A stretch of DNA of 46,997 bases, from the NCBI GenBank assembly GCA_036005125.1, contig DASYQV010000010.1, positions 1 through 46,997 on the forward strand. Direction: 5' to 3'. The notes under the pieces were generated by a model, which worked only from the letters and a program-made list of their open reading frames with translations, did not search any database and was not told where the DNA came from. A program made the translations under genes and the position numbers. The first letter of the stretch is position 1. Every line of letters begins with the position of its first letter. Origin of the DNA: DASYQV01 sp036005125 (lineage in GTDB: Bacteria > Acidobacteriota > Vicinamibacteria > Vicinamibacterales > UBA2999). Shown here in pieces: positions 10,201 to 17,425 of this stretch.

Positions 10201-11912
10201 GCGGTTCCCGTAATCGTGATCGGCGTGCCCGCTGTGAGGTTGGCGCCCGAAGCCGGCGACGTGATCGTCGACAACGGAGCCAGCGTGTCAGCCGATGCGC
10301 TGGTCGCAACGAGGCCCGCTTGCAGCGTCTTTCCCTGCGCGCCCATGTCGGCCAGCATGTTCACCTGGCCCTGCTGCACCCGGATATCGGGTGTGGAGCC
10401 GCCACGATCGTGGGTGCCGTCGAGACCCCACGACCACTGCACCGTGCCGGCGCCGAAGACGAGCGCGCCGCTCGCGTGCCGGTACATCGTGAGGTTATGA
10501 GTCGCCGTACCCGCCGCATACGTCGATCCGTAATCCTGCAGCTTCTGTGAAACACTGAGGGTCGCCGACGACAGTCTCATCAGTCCCGCGGGGCGAGCGC
10601 CGTTGTCGAGCTCTTCGTCCCATTCGTACCCGAGCATGCCGGTGCCGAACGTGGCGCTGCCGCCGAGCGGCAATGATGCGAGGGTCGTATTCCGCCACAG
10701 CCGCATCTTGCCTTCCGGTTCGGCCACGGTGATGGTGGTCGTGGGGCCGGGAGCGTTGACGCTGAATGTGGTGCCGCTCAGCGCGTTCTCGGGCCGGCCG
10801 CCGTCGGCTGGCGGGCTGAAGCGCGGGTCGCGCCATGTGCCCGTCCAGAGCGGGGACGGGTCGATCTTCGCGTTGGCGTGCGTCTCCTTGTAGCTGACGA
10901 GCGTCCGATTCGGCGTGTTGCTGCCGTCGATGCTCGCTTCCCACCGGGTCTTCCAGAAGATCTCGTTGCCGCTCAGAAACGCGAGGTGGATGCCGTTGCT
11001 CCGCGCGGTCTCGATGCTCGTGCGCTGCGGGCCGGACCAGTACTCGTCGTGGCCCACCGACATGAACACCTTGCGCTTCTTCTGAAGCGTCGGGCTGAGC
11101 AGGAGCGTCGTCCCGAACCGGTCGGCATCGACTCCGGCCATATACGCGACGTCGAACCCGTTGGCCTCGAGCCAGCGGACCATCGGGTACTCAGCGTTGA
11201 AGAAGAAATCCTCCGCCGACGTTCCGCGTGTCGTGATCGGCCGGTTGTAGCTGACCTTGTATGCCCGGGCCGGGTTCGTGCCGGGCCCGCCAACGTAGAG
11301 GCTGTTGCCGCCGTAGCGGTTGTACGCCTGCCATGTCGTATCGGAGGTCTGGAACATCACGTCCGCCGTCCGGGCATCGTCGCGGACGACGAAGAGGATG
11401 TGGCTGTCGCCGCCCGTATCGGTGCGCACGAGATGCGCGAGGTAGACGCCCGAGACGGCCGTGGTCGGGACGGTCCACGAGGTGTTCTGGGTCCAGTTGC
11501 CGCAGTCGATCAGCCCTGTCGGGCTATTCGTGATGCACGCCGGCTGGTTCGCCAGCGCGAACGGCCCGAGCGTCGCCATCCGTCGCGCACCGCTGCCGCC
11601 GTAGTAGCCGATGCGGTAGATGACGATCTGGAACGGCCCGGCGCTCGTGACCTTGAAGCCGATCGTGCCGCCGACGTTCACGCTGATGTCCGTGGTGAAT
11701 CCCTGAATCGTGGCGTCGCCCGAACCCGTGATGTCCCAGATTGCCGGCGGATCCACGCCGGCCGTCTGCAGGTTTTCGCAGACGACCGGGTTCTGCAACT
11801 GGAGATCGCAGCCCTGGGCATAAGGGCCTGCGGGGCGGCTGATGTCGCTGGAGGGGAGCAACAACGCCAGCAGAATGGTGATGCCGATGGCAAACAGAAG
11901 ACGAACACGCAT
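4287..11912 (-). CDS. 2541-aa secreted multidomain protein: dimethylformamidase-like, DUF4082, deacetylase-like, Calx-beta, LamG
   Basis: The start is ATG 11912, preceded by AAGGGA at 6-nt spacing. A GTG 30 nt further upstream keeps the frame but lacks this site. The signal peptide is MRVRLLFAIGITILLALLL. Domains by approximate residue: N,N-dimethylformamidase large-subunit-like C-terminal domain (45-540, with YNRP, GHDEYWS and SGNEIFW), Ig-like (545-637), DUF4082 (640-800), Big_5-type Ig (805-905), second DUF4082 (915-1060), second Big_5 (1065-1160), ThuA/GATase-like (1175-1380), deacetylase-like with MTGDDHATGG (1400-1640), Fn3 (1730-1815), four Calx-beta repeats (about 1820-2270) and a C-terminal LamG/concanavalin domain. 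Known DMF amidases hold a mononuclear iron with two Tyr and one Glu, and candidate residues are present here. Most likely it is an extracellular protein acting on amidated or acetylated polysaccharide. No PEP-CTERM tail is visible; it ends in the LamG fold. Confidence 0.9.
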   Translation of the reverse strand: MRVRLLFAIGITILLALLLPSSDISRPAGPYAQGCDLQLQNPVVCENLQTAGVDPPAIWDITGSGDATIQGFTTDISVNVGGTIGFKVTSAGPFQIVIYRIGYYGGSGARRMATLGPFALANQPACITNSPTGLIDCGNWTQNTSWTVPTTAVSGVYLAHLVRTDTGGDSHILFVVRDDARTADVMFQTSDTTWQAYNRYGGNSLYVGGPGTNPARAYKVSYNRPITTRGTSAEDFFFNAEYPMVRWLEANGFDVAYMAGVDADRFGTTLLLSPTLQKKRKVFMSVGHDEYWSGPQRTSIETARSNGIHLAFLSGNEIFWKTRWEASIDGSNTPNRTLVSYKETHANAKIDPSPLWTGTWRDPRFSPPADGGRPENALSGTTFSVNAPGPTTTITVAEPEGKMRLWRNTTLASLPLGGSATFGTGMLGYEWDEELDNGARPAGLMRLSSATLSVSQKLQDYGSTYAAGTATHNLTMYRHASGALVFGAGTVQWSWGLDGTHDRGGSTPDIRVQQGQVNMLADMGAQGKTLQAGLVATSASADTLAPLSTITSPASGANLTAGTPITITGTASDSGGGFVTLVDVSVDGGTTWQRATGRGSWTYSWTPSAAGSVTLKSRAVDDTGNMEVPGSGVTVNVTGQTCPCSIWSGTAVPAKMDADTSAIEVGVKFQSSVNGYVTGVRFYKYSANTGTHIGNLWSASGTRLATVTFANETASGWQQALFSSPVAITANTTYVVSYHMNGGHYGSNTGYFATSGVSNPPLRALSNTEGGGNGVFAYNAASVFPTQTFQSENDWVDLVFVASIAPDTTPPTVTAVSPANGATSVGIDSNVTATFSEAMDAATIGSSTFQLRDPSSLIVPSVVTYDPATRTATLHPSSSLSLSTTYTATVLGGATDPRAKDVAGNALALNFSWSFTTSATPPPPDGCPCSIWSTAITPDRQDTDPNALELGVRFRTSKDGYITGIRFYKYPTNTGTHVGNLWTNAGTRLATVTFTGESASGWQTATFATPQQVLANTTYMASYFAPVGRYGVSSNYFVTGVTNGPLRALADGEDGVNGAYRYASSSAFPNSTFQSENYWVDVVFVTSIGPDTTPPTVSSVTPPAGQSGVSPTTAVNIQFNEAMDPATISTSTIELRDPGNALVAATVTYSAAARMATLTPNQPLAYSATHTLTVRGGATDPRVKDVAGNALAANFTSSFTVATPPPPPPDQGPGGPMLVIGSAGNPFGRYYAEIIRTEGFNAFNATDISLVTSTTLASYDVVILGEMPLTDPQVTMFTSWVNGGGNLIAMRPDKKLAGLLGLTDAAATLSNAYLLIDTATTPGAGLVGQTIQFHGVADRYTTAGAAPIATLYSNATTATTNPAVTLRSVGSAGGQAAAFTFDLARSIVYTRQGNPAWSGQDRDGNGVIRSNDLFFGAAVGDSQPDWVNLSKIAIPQADEQQRLLGQLILHMNADRKPLPRFWYLPREQKAVVVMTGDDHATGGTAGRFDQYKAYSTPGCSVNDWECIRSTSYIYPASPLTNAQAAGYVADGFEVALHVNTNCANWTPATLATFYSDQLANFRSVYTSVPSPTTNRTHCIPWSDYSTQPDVELTNGIRLDTTYYHYPGVWIGNRIGFMTGSGMPMRFARATGEMIDVYQAHSQMTDESGQTYPQTIDTLLDNAVGPLGYYGVFTANMHTDQVNSAGSDFIINSAIARNVPVVSSRQMLTWLDGRNASSFGSIVWSANQLLFDVAVGAGATNLRAMLPTNTPFGGLTGIQRGGTSITYTTQTIKGVQYAFFPALAGSYRAVYGTDAIPPVISAVTATPAANGTATVTWTTDEAADSRVDYGTDPNALTTGPVNSTLVTAHSVQLTGLTAGTTYYYRVRSADAAANASFSPPTANPPNSFATPAPSIAIADASITEGAVTLNLAVTLSAPSSQTVTVSYSTADGTATAGADYAAASGTLTFNPGVTTQNAPVAILDDTLNEANETILVNLTSPVNATIADAQGIGTIIDNDPPPSLSIADTSVTEGNSGIVNALFAVTLSTASGQTVTVSYATANGTATSTDYTTTSGTLTFPAGTTTQTIAVPVIGDTMNEPNETFTVTLSGPVGATVARSVATGTIVNDDPVPSISVADVSLLEGNSGTRNAPFTLTLSAASGQTVTVAYATANGTATAGSDYTATSGTATFPPGSTSVIVNVPVIGDTVLEADETFVLNLSSPVNATIARAQAVGTILNDEGLPSLTIADTSVTEGNSGTVNTVFNVTLSASSPQTVTVNYATADGTATAGSDYTAKSGTLTFLPGTTAATITVTVNGDTTIEPSETFTVTLSSPLNATIARAQATGTIVNDDGAPGLVAAYGFSETSGTSVLDSSGNNLTGVISGATRTTAGHSGSALTFNGTSDWVTVNDAAVLDVTRVTLEAWVRPTTLSGWRTVIMKESANALAYVLYAHDNAPRPAAYMNNGGVDLTVAGTAALPLNTWTHLAMTYDGSNMRLYVNGALVTTTAATGNIITTANPLRIGGNNSWGEYFAGQIDDVRVYNRALTQAEITTDMNTPVP
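4920..6238 (-). repeat. Four tandem Calx-beta coding repeats
   Basis: Four copies of roughly 330 bases encode the pattern S(I/L)xIADxSxxEG ... TVxYxTAxGTATxxxDY ... GTIxNDD. The copies are alike enough to be seen in the DNA (recurrent cgctgttgccctc and gtcacggtctg stretches on the plus strand). Such repeats can recombine, so copy number may vary among strains or be misassembled. Confidence 0.8.
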
Positions 11913-12019
11913 CTCAGATCCCTTCGGACGACAACCGGCCACGACTTATGATCTGCGCTCCGCAAACGGGCGATTTGCGAACTGCGAGTTGTGATGTGTG
12001 ATTCCGAGCCGGTAGACGA

Positions 12020-12035
12020 AGCAAGGCGCGAGCCG
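12020..12035 (-). promoter_or_regulatory. Putative sigma-54 promoter of the 2541-aa protein gene
   Basis: The minus strand reads CGGCTCGCGCCTTGCT: GG and GC at exact spacing, C and G at the expected -24 flank, and a perfect TTGCT. It lies 108-123 nt upstream of ATG 11912, with a predicted leader of about 95 nt. The layout parallels the site before the paralogous gene at 3803. Confidence 0.45.
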
Positions 12036-12262
12036 CTACGGATGCGATGGGACATTTCATGCGGATGCGCGGAGAACGACCCTGTTTGCACGGGCGAGGG
12101 GCGCCGGCCTCCGGCAGGCCTTCAACAGGAACGACAGGCCGGGAAAATAGTCGCCCGCTGGGCAGACCTTTAGGAGTCCGCCGAGCAGAAGGTAGACGGC
12201 GCAAACTCCAAAAGGCCTAGCCGGTCGCGAGGTTCGCCATCCCGGTCCGCTACGTGCGTCGG

Positions 12263-12278
12263 TGGAGAGTTGTTTGCT
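12263..12278 (+). promoter_or_regulatory. Weak sigma-54-like site upstream of the wzm operon
   Basis: TGGAGAGTTGTTTGCT has the GG/GC spacing, a leading T, a G at position 7 and a perfect TTGCT, but lacks the CAC of the -24 element (9 of 12). It is about 230 nt upstream of ATG 12508, and the palindromes at 12364-12477 would be transcribed in the leader. Confidence 0.25.
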
Positions 12279-12363
12279 CATACCGAACGCGACGGGCCAC
12301 CAGGGCCGCGAGACGCCAAGGTTTGTATGGAACCTCCTGCGTCTTCGCGCCTCCGTGGCTCGT

Positions 12364-12418
12364 AACCAGCCAACGGGCTCTGCCCCTTGATATCCCAGGC
12401 AGAGCCCCTCGGCTGGTT
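12364..12418. repeat. Two-part imperfect palindrome
   Basis: AACCAGCC (12364-12371) pairs with GGCTGGTT (12411-12418), and GGGCTCTGCC (12375-12384) pairs with GGCAGAGCCC (12398-12407), leaving a 13-base loop. It directly abuts the next palindrome. It could act as a REP-type element or a leader hairpin. Confidence 0.6.
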
Positions 12419-12477
12419 AGCCCGTTATGCGGCCACACACGCGAATTTGTACTCGTTGTGCGACCGCATAACGGGCT
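12419..12477. repeat. Dispersed palindromic element, copy 1
   Basis: A perfect 14-bp inverted repeat, AGCCCGTTATGCGG (12419-12432) with CCGCATAACGGGCT (12464-12477), around a 31-base spacer containing CGCGAATTTGTACTCGTTG. The left arm and spacer recur at 24950-25005, so this is a dispersed REP-like or miniature element rather than a one-off hairpin. Confidence 0.7.
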
Positions 12478-12507
12478 GAGCTAATCAGCAAAGGGTGCAT
12501 TGGACGC

Positions 12508-13299
12508 ATGGCGAATCATTTGGCGGCGCTGGTGCGCGAGCAGATCGAATACCGGGAGCTCCTGGTCCGCATTACGGCGCGGGATCTCACGCTGCGGTAC
12601 AAGCAGACGCTGATGGGATTCGGGTGGGCGATCTGCATGCCGCTGATGAATACCGCCATCTTTTCGGTGGTGTTCACGCGTGTGGCGCCGCTCGATACCG
12701 GAATGCCGTATCCGCTCTTCGCCTATTGCGGACTCCTGGCGTGGAACTGGTTCGCCTCGTCGCTCCGGTTCGCGGTCTCGTCGCTCACGAGCAATGCCAA
12801 TCTGGTCACAAAAGTCTACTTTCCCCGGGAAATCCTGCCCTTCTCGGCCGTCGTCGTGGCATTCATCGACTTCGTCGTCGGTTCGCTCGTGCTCGTCGGG
12901 CTGCTGGCGTACTACGGGATTGCGCCGGGATGGGCCATCGCGTTCCTGCCGGTCATCATCGTGGTGCAGGTGGTGTTCACCGCGGGCGTCGCCCTCCTGC
13001 TCGCCATGGGAAACCTCTTCTACCGCGACGTGAAGTATCTGTTCGAGGTCGCGATCACCATCTGGATGTTCGCGACGTCGGTCGTGTATCCGATCGAGCG
13101 CGTCGGCGGGAAGCTCGGGATGCTCCTGGCGCTCAACCCGATGACCCCGATTCTCGACGCGTATCGCGCGGTTCTGATTCGGGGGGTCGCGCCGGACATT
13201 CCGGCGTTGACGGCGGCGGCGGGCGCCTCGGTGGTGTTCTGCGTGTTCGCGTGGATGGTCTTCCATGCCGCGGAATTCCGTTTTGCGGAGAACGTCTGA
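12508..13299 (+). CDS. wzm: Polysaccharide ABC exporter permease (Wzm/TagG family)
   Basis: 263 aa, an ABC-2 type membrane protein. It has an amphipathic N-terminus (ITARDLTLRYKQTLMGFGWA), then about six hydrophobic spans, and the typical ...SLTSNANLVTKVYFPREILP cytoplasmic loop of O-antigen and teichoic-acid exporters. It should move a lipid-linked polysaccharide across the inner membrane with the ATPase encoded next. An AAGGGTG lies about 11 nt before ATG 12508. It is the first gene of a six-gene operon whose members overlap or are almost contiguous. Family assignment is firm; the exact substrate is not known. Confidence 0.92.
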   Translation: MANHLAALVREQIEYRELLVRITARDLTLRYKQTLMGFGWAICMPLMNTAIFSVVFTRVAPLDTGMPYPLFAYCGLLAWNWFASSLRFAVSSLTSNANLVTKVYFPREILPFSAVVVAFIDFVVGSLVLVGLLAYYGIAPGWAIAFLPVIIVVQVVFTAGVALLLAMGNLFYRDVKYLFEVAITIWMFATSVVYPIERVGGKLGMLLALNPMTPILDAYRAVLIRGVAPDIPALTAAAGASVVFCVFAWMVFHAAEFRFAENV

Positions 13300-13300
13300 C

Positions 13301-14593
13301 GTGACCCCGCCCGCGGTTGAATTCATCGGGGTCTCCAAGAAATTCCGCAGAGGCGAGCGCCACGACAGCCTGCGGGATCTCGTGCCGGACACGCTGGCGC
13401 GGTGGCTGGGGCGCGGTTCGCGTGAGCCGCTTGGCAAGGCGGAGTTCTGGGCCCTGCGGGACGTCTCGTTTTCGGTGGGACCTGGCGAAGCTCTTGGCAT
13501 CATCGGGGCCAACGGCGCGGGCAAGTCGACGGCGCTGAAGCTGCTGACGCGGATCCTCCGCCCGACCGAAGGCCACTGCCGCGTTCGCGGCCGGATCGGC
13601 GCGCTCATCGAGGTGGCGGCCGGGTTCCATCCGGACCTGACGGGCCGGGAGAACGTGTACCTGCAGGGCGCCATCATGGGCATGCGGCGCGCGGAGATCG
13701 ATCGGAAGTTCGACGAGATCGTGGCGTTCTCCGGGATCGCCGAGTTCATCGATACGCCGGTGAAGCGCTACTCCTCGGGCATGAATGCCCGGCTCGGCTT
13801 CGCGGTCGCGGCCCACCTCGACCCTGACGTGCTGCTGATTGACGAGGTGCTGAGCGTCGGCGACGTCGCATTCCAGGAGCGCTGCCTCACCCGCATGCGG
13901 ACCCTTCTCCGCCGGGGATTGCCGCTGGTGTTCGTCTCGCACAATCTGACGGCGGTGACCGGATTGTGCACGCGGGCCCTCGTCCTGGACCACGGGCGCG
14001 TCGCATTCGACGGGCCGCCCGCGGAAGCCGTGCGCGAGTACCGGCGGCTCGGGCAGGAACAGACGCCCGACGACGCCGAGGGCCAGGCGCACGGCGCGCC
14101 GATCCGCATCGCGGGCGTGGAGATCTCCTCCGGCGGCGTGCCGACGGTCACGCTTGGAAGCGGCGCGGACCTGCGCGTCCGCATCTTCTATCGCGCACTG
14201 GAGCCGACGCGCGTGCACGCGGCGGTCGACATTCACAGCGCGGACGGCGTCTACTGCGCCGGCATCAACACCCAGATGGACGGACGCGACCTCGGCGAGC
14301 TCACGGCCTCCGGCTGCATCGATCTGGTGATTCCGCGGCTCTGGCTGCTGCCCGGCTGCTACCTGCTGACGGTCGGGCTTCTCGATCAGGCGACACTGCA
14401 GCCGTTCGACGTGCAGCATCGCGCGCATCCAATCAGCGTCGTTTCCCTCAAAAAGGATTTCGGGCTGGTGTACCTCGAACGATCCTGGGAGCACCGCCCA
14501 GCGCAGTCTGCGCACGCCGGCCTGCCCTCGCCCCGCCGGATTGCGCATGCGCGCGTCGCGCACGAAAGGATCGAGGAGGTCTCGCGTCCATGA
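13301..14593 (+). CDS. wzt: Polysaccharide ABC exporter ATPase with Wzt C-terminal domain
   Basis: About 430 aa from GTG 13301, two bases after the permease stop codon ends, with GGAG 10 nt upstream. An in-frame ATG at 13265 would overlap the permease by 35 bp and adds no conserved sequence. Walker A is GANGAGKST (about 69-77), the signature is YSSGMNARL, and Walker B with its tail is VLLIDEVLSVGD, followed by the SHN switch. From residue about 255 there is a beta-rich Wzt-type carbohydrate-binding domain. In O9a-like systems this domain recognises the terminal modification of the finished chain. It pairs with the wzm permease and indicates ABC-dependent export of at least one polysaccharide from this locus. 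Confidence 0.92.
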   Translation: MTPPAVEFIGVSKKFRRGERHDSLRDLVPDTLARWLGRGSREPLGKAEFWALRDVSFSVGPGEALGIIGANGAGKSTALKLLTRILRPTEGHCRVRGRIGALIEVAAGFHPDLTGRENVYLQGAIMGMRRAEIDRKFDEIVAFSGIAEFIDTPVKRYSSGMNARLGFAVAAHLDPDVLLIDEVLSVGDVAFQERCLTRMRTLLRRGLPLVFVSHNLTAVTGLCTRALVLDHGRVAFDGPPAEAVREYRRLGQEQTPDDAEGQAHGAPIRIAGVEISSGGVPTVTLGSGADLRVRIFYRALEPTRVHAAVDIHSADGVYCAGINTQMDGRDLGELTASGCIDLVIPRLWLLPGCYLLTVGLLDQATLQPFDVQHRAHPISVVSLKKDFGLVYLERSWEHRPAQSAHAGLPSPRRIAHARVAHERIEEVSRP

Positions 14594-15627
14594 TTGGCGT
14601 CGGCATTGTTGGCTACGGTTACTGGGGGCCGAACCTGGTCCGCAACTTCGCGGAGATCGCCGGATGCCGCGTGGTCGGCATCAGCGATTTGCGCCCCGAT
14701 CGTCTGGCGCTCGCCCAGGCACGCTACCCGGCCGCCGCGGTCACGACGAACTGCGCGGAGCTCTTCGACGATCCGCGCGTGGACGCCGTCGTCATTGCGA
14801 CGCCCGTCTCGTCACACTACCCGCTCGCACTGGCAGCGCTGCGCGCGGGCAAGCACGTGCTGGTGGAAAAGCCGTTCACGGCGACGACGGAACAGGCGCT
14901 GCGGCTCATCGACGAAGCCGATCGGGCGGGACGCGTGCTCGCCGTCGATCACACGTTCGTGTATACGCCCGCAGTGCAGAAAATCCGCGAGATCGTGGCG
15001 TCGGGCTCGCTGGGACAGATCTACTACTACGACTCGGTCCGCGTGAATCTGGGCCTCTTCCAGCACGACGTCAACGTCATCTGGGATCTGGCGGTGCACG
15101 ACCTGTCGATCATGGACTACGTGCTCCCGGCGCGCCCCGTGGCGGTCAGCGCGACGGGACTCGGCCACGTCCCCGGGAAGCCCGAGAACATTGCCTATCT
15201 CACGCTGCTCTTCGAGGAAAACGTGATCGGTCACGTCCACATCAACTGGCTCGCGCCCGTCAAGCTGCGACGCACGCTCATCGGCGGCAGCCAGAAGATG
15301 ATCGTCTACGACGACCTCGAGCCGAGCGAGAAGGTCAAGATCTACGACAAGGGGATCACCGTGACCGAGAATGGCAACGGCGACGGCGGCAAGTATCAGC
15401 TGCTCGTCGGATACCGCGCGGGCGATATGTGGGCGCCGCAACTCGATGTGGTCGAGGCCCTTGGCATCGAGCTGCGGCACTTCCTGGCCTGCGTCGACCG
15501 CGGTGACAGGCCCCTCAGCGACGGCCTCGCCGGTCTGCGGATCGTAAGCATCCTGGAGGCGGCCACCGCTTCACTGGGTGCGCGCGGTCGTCTCATCGAG
15601 CTCGACTCCAGCCGGTGCTCAGCATGA
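14590..15627 (+). CDS. Gfo/Idh/MocA family sugar oxidoreductase
   Basis: 345 aa. The start overlaps the wzt stop as ATGA (14590). The N-terminal Rossmann fold begins with GIVGYGYWGPNLVRN. The catalytic-region motif VLVEKPFTAT (EKP) and the WDLAVHDLSIMDY helix are typical of the family. These NAD(P)-dependent enzymes oxidise or reduce sugar nucleotides or sugars. In polysaccharide operons they commonly make 3-keto, amino or uronic derivatives before aminotransfer or acetylation. The acetyltransferase encoded immediately downstream fits a sugar N- or O-acetylation step. No aminotransferase partner is present in this operon. Confidence 0.88.
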   Translation: MIGVGIVGYGYWGPNLVRNFAEIAGCRVVGISDLRPDRLALAQARYPAAAVTTNCAELFDDPRVDAVVIATPVSSHYPLALAALRAGKHVLVEKPFTATTEQALRLIDEADRAGRVLAVDHTFVYTPAVQKIREIVASGSLGQIYYYDSVRVNLGLFQHDVNVIWDLAVHDLSIMDYVLPARPVAVSATGLGHVPGKPENIAYLTLLFEENVIGHVHINWLAPVKLRRTLIGGSQKMIVYDDLEPSEKVKIYDKGITVTENGNGDGGKYQLLVGYRAGDMWAPQLDVVEALGIELRHFLACVDRGDRPLSDGLAGLRIVSILEAATASLGARGRLIELDSSRCSA

Positions 15628-16328
15628 CGCCCGTCGCGCCGGCGTCGCCGCGCGTCGTGCCAGCTGTTCACGGCAGACGTCTGGTGTCACCGGACCCTCA
15701 GTTCGAGATTGAGCTGGCCGACCACCTGCGTCGCAGCACCACGCGGGAGGGACTGCTCGACCTTGCGGCCCGTTTTGGCACGGGCGACTCGGACCTCGAC
15801 GCGCTGATGCGCCGCGCCACCTGGCGCGCGCTGGCGCGCGAGTTCGGCCACGGCGTCCGCGTCGGCCGCAACGCCATGTTCAAGCATCCCGAGACGTTGA
15901 GTATCGGCAACGGCGTGTTCATCGGCGAACAGGCCTACATTCAGGGCCGCTTCGATGGCAGGTGCGTCATCGGCGATCACACCTGGATTGGTCCACAGAG
16001 CTACTTCGACGCGCGCGACCTGATCATCGAGGAGCACGTGGGGTGGGGGCCAGGTGCAAAGGTCCTTGGATCCGTTCACACCGGGCTTCCGCTCGACGTC
16101 CCCATCATTCAGACGGATCTGACCATCAAAACCGTGGTGATCGGCGCCGGGGCCGACATTGGCGTCAACGCCATCGTGCTGCCCGGCGTGACGATCGGCC
16201 GCGACGCGATCGTCGGGGCCGGAGCCGTGGTCACGCGCGATGTTCCCCCGTTCGCGATCGTGGCCGGCGTGCCGGCCCGCTTTCTCGCCTGGCGCGAAGG
16301 CTATGCGCCTCCCATTGCCGCGCAATGA
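15624..16328 (+). CDS. Left-handed beta-helix (hexapeptide) acetyltransferase
   Basis: 234 aa from ATG 15624, which overlaps the previous stop (ATGA). Hexapeptide repeats run from about residue 85 (IGNGVFIGEQAYIQG, IGDHTWIGPQSYF, IGAGADIGVNAIVLPGVTIG, AIVGAGAVVTRDVPP) and end in AGVPARFLAWRE, as in WbbJ/NodL-type enzymes. It probably transfers an acetyl group from acetyl-CoA to a sugar made by the preceding oxidoreductase. The N-terminal 80 residues, with a helical EIELADHLRRSTTREGLLDL, are not typical of NodL and may be an oligomerisation extension. Confidence 0.88.
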   Translation: MTPVAPASPRVVPAVHGRRLVSPDPQFEIELADHLRRSTTREGLLDLAARFGTGDSDLDALMRRATWRALAREFGHGVRVGRNAMFKHPETLSIGNGVFIGEQAYIQGRFDGRCVIGDHTWIGPQSYFDARDLIIEEHVGWGPGAKVLGSVHTGLPLDVPIIQTDLTIKTVVIGAGADIGVNAIVLPGVTIGRDAIVGAGAVVTRDVPPFAIVAGVPARFLAWREGYAPPIAAQ

Positions 16329-17425
16329 CCACTAAGGGTCCCATGCGTCCCCGGGTTACCTTTGTCGTCCCGTGTTACAACCTGGGGCATTTACTCAGCG
16401 AATGCCTCACGTCGATCCTCACGCAGTCGTATACCGACCTCGAAGTGCTGGTCATGGACGATTGCTCGCCAGACGCGACACCTCAGGTTGCCGGCCGCAT
16501 CGCGGACCCGCGCGTGCAGCACGTCCGCAATGCAACAAACCTCGGCCACCTGCGCAACTACAACGCCGGCATCGCGATGGCGCGTGGGGACTACGTGTGG
16601 CTCATCTCGGCCGACGACAAGTTGCGCAAGCCGTACGTCGTCGAGCGGTTCGTTGAGCACCTCGATCGGCATCGGGGCGTTGGCTACGTCTTCTGCCCGG
16701 TCATCCGGTTCGACAGCCACCGCGAAACGACGCTCTATGGATCGCATGGCGACCGGGACACCGTCTTTGCGGGCGAGGTGTTCGTGCGTGCCCTCGCGCG
16801 CGGGAATTCGGTGCCTGCCGCCTCCGGTCTCGTCCGCAAGTCGTATTACGAGACGCTGGGCGCGTTTCCACTGGATCTGCCATTTGCCGGCGACTGGTAC
16901 ATCTGGGCGCTGTTCGCGCTGCACGGCGATGTCGGCTATATGGCGGAACCGATGGTCGGCTGGCGTGTGCATGCGAACAACATGACGCATAGCTTCACAA
17001 GTCGCCCGGCGGCGCTCATGCGCGACGAGATCATGGTTCTGGTGCGCGTGCGCGATCATGCGCGCGCGCAGGGCCAGGTCGCGGCCGCGCGCGTGTACGA
17101 CGACGCCGTCGTGAACTACTACGCCTGGCGTATCTCCAGCGGCTTGACTCCTGACGGGCGCGGCCGCATGACACCGGAGCAGTTCGACGCGTCACTGGAA
17201 GAATGGTGCCGCGACGACAAGGAGCGGCGGCGCATCGTCGCGCGCGCCCACGCGGCCTTCGGGGACGTCTGCTACGAGACCGGCGATGTTGCTGGCGCGC
17301 TGCGATGGTACGGGAGCGCGTTGCGCTCGGGTCCTCCCAACGCGCGAACGCTGACGAAATACGGCTTGCTTCGAGCGGGACGCGTCGGCCATCGGGTGCG
17401 GACCCTCGTCGGCTCGCGGCCATGA
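16325..17425 (+). CDS. Glycosyltransferase family 2
   Basis: 366 aa. ATG 16325 overlaps the previous stop (ATGA). The GT-A fold is seen in TFVVPCYNLGHLLSECLTSI, VLVMDDCSPD and the metal-binding SADDK (DXD-like), with GDWYIWA as the acceptor-side acidic motif. The C-terminal 80 residues are helical and carry a TPR-like stretch (AFGDVCYETGDVAGALRWYG). It is inferred to add one sugar of the repeat unit at the cytoplasmic face of the inner membrane. Confidence 0.9.
   Translation: MTTKGPMRPRVTFVVPCYNLGHLLSECLTSILTQSYTDLEVLVMDDCSPDATPQVAGRIADPRVQHVRNATNLGHLRNYNAGIAMARGDYVWLISADDKLRKPYVVERFVEHLDRHRGVGYVFCPVIRFDSHRETTLYGSHGDRDTVFAGEVFVRALARGNSVPAASGLVRKSYYETLGAFPLDLPFAGDWYIWALFALHGDVGYMAEPMVGWRVHANNMTHSFTSRPAALMRDEIMVLVRVRDHARAQGQVAAARVYDDAVVNYYAWRISSGLTPDGRGRMTPEQFDASLEEWCRDDKERRRIVARAHAAFGDVCYETGDVAGALRWYGSALRSGPPNARTLTKYGLLRAGRVGHRVRTLVGSRP

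Larger units (their letters stand above)
12036..12507. other. Divergent intergenic region between the giant gene and the wzm operon
   Basis: No convincing gene. Its far half is filled by the two adjacent palindromes at 12364-12418 and 12419-12477. The best promoter candidate for the plus-strand operon is at 12263-12278. Confidence 0.55.

Noticed and set aside
8403..10550. A 715-codon plus-strand frame opposite the giant secreted gene
   Set aside because: The composition is Arg-rich and matches no family. The minus strand carries clear domains across the same bases.
4287..11912. PEP-CTERM sorting tail
   Set aside because: The C-terminus is the LamG fold ending ...TDMNTPVP, with no PEP motif, hydrophobic span or basic end; the G8 protein also lacks one.
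11913..11942. An extended start (GTG 11942) for the 2541-aa protein
   Set aside because: AAGGGA sits 6 nt before ATG 11912, and the signal peptide begins there.
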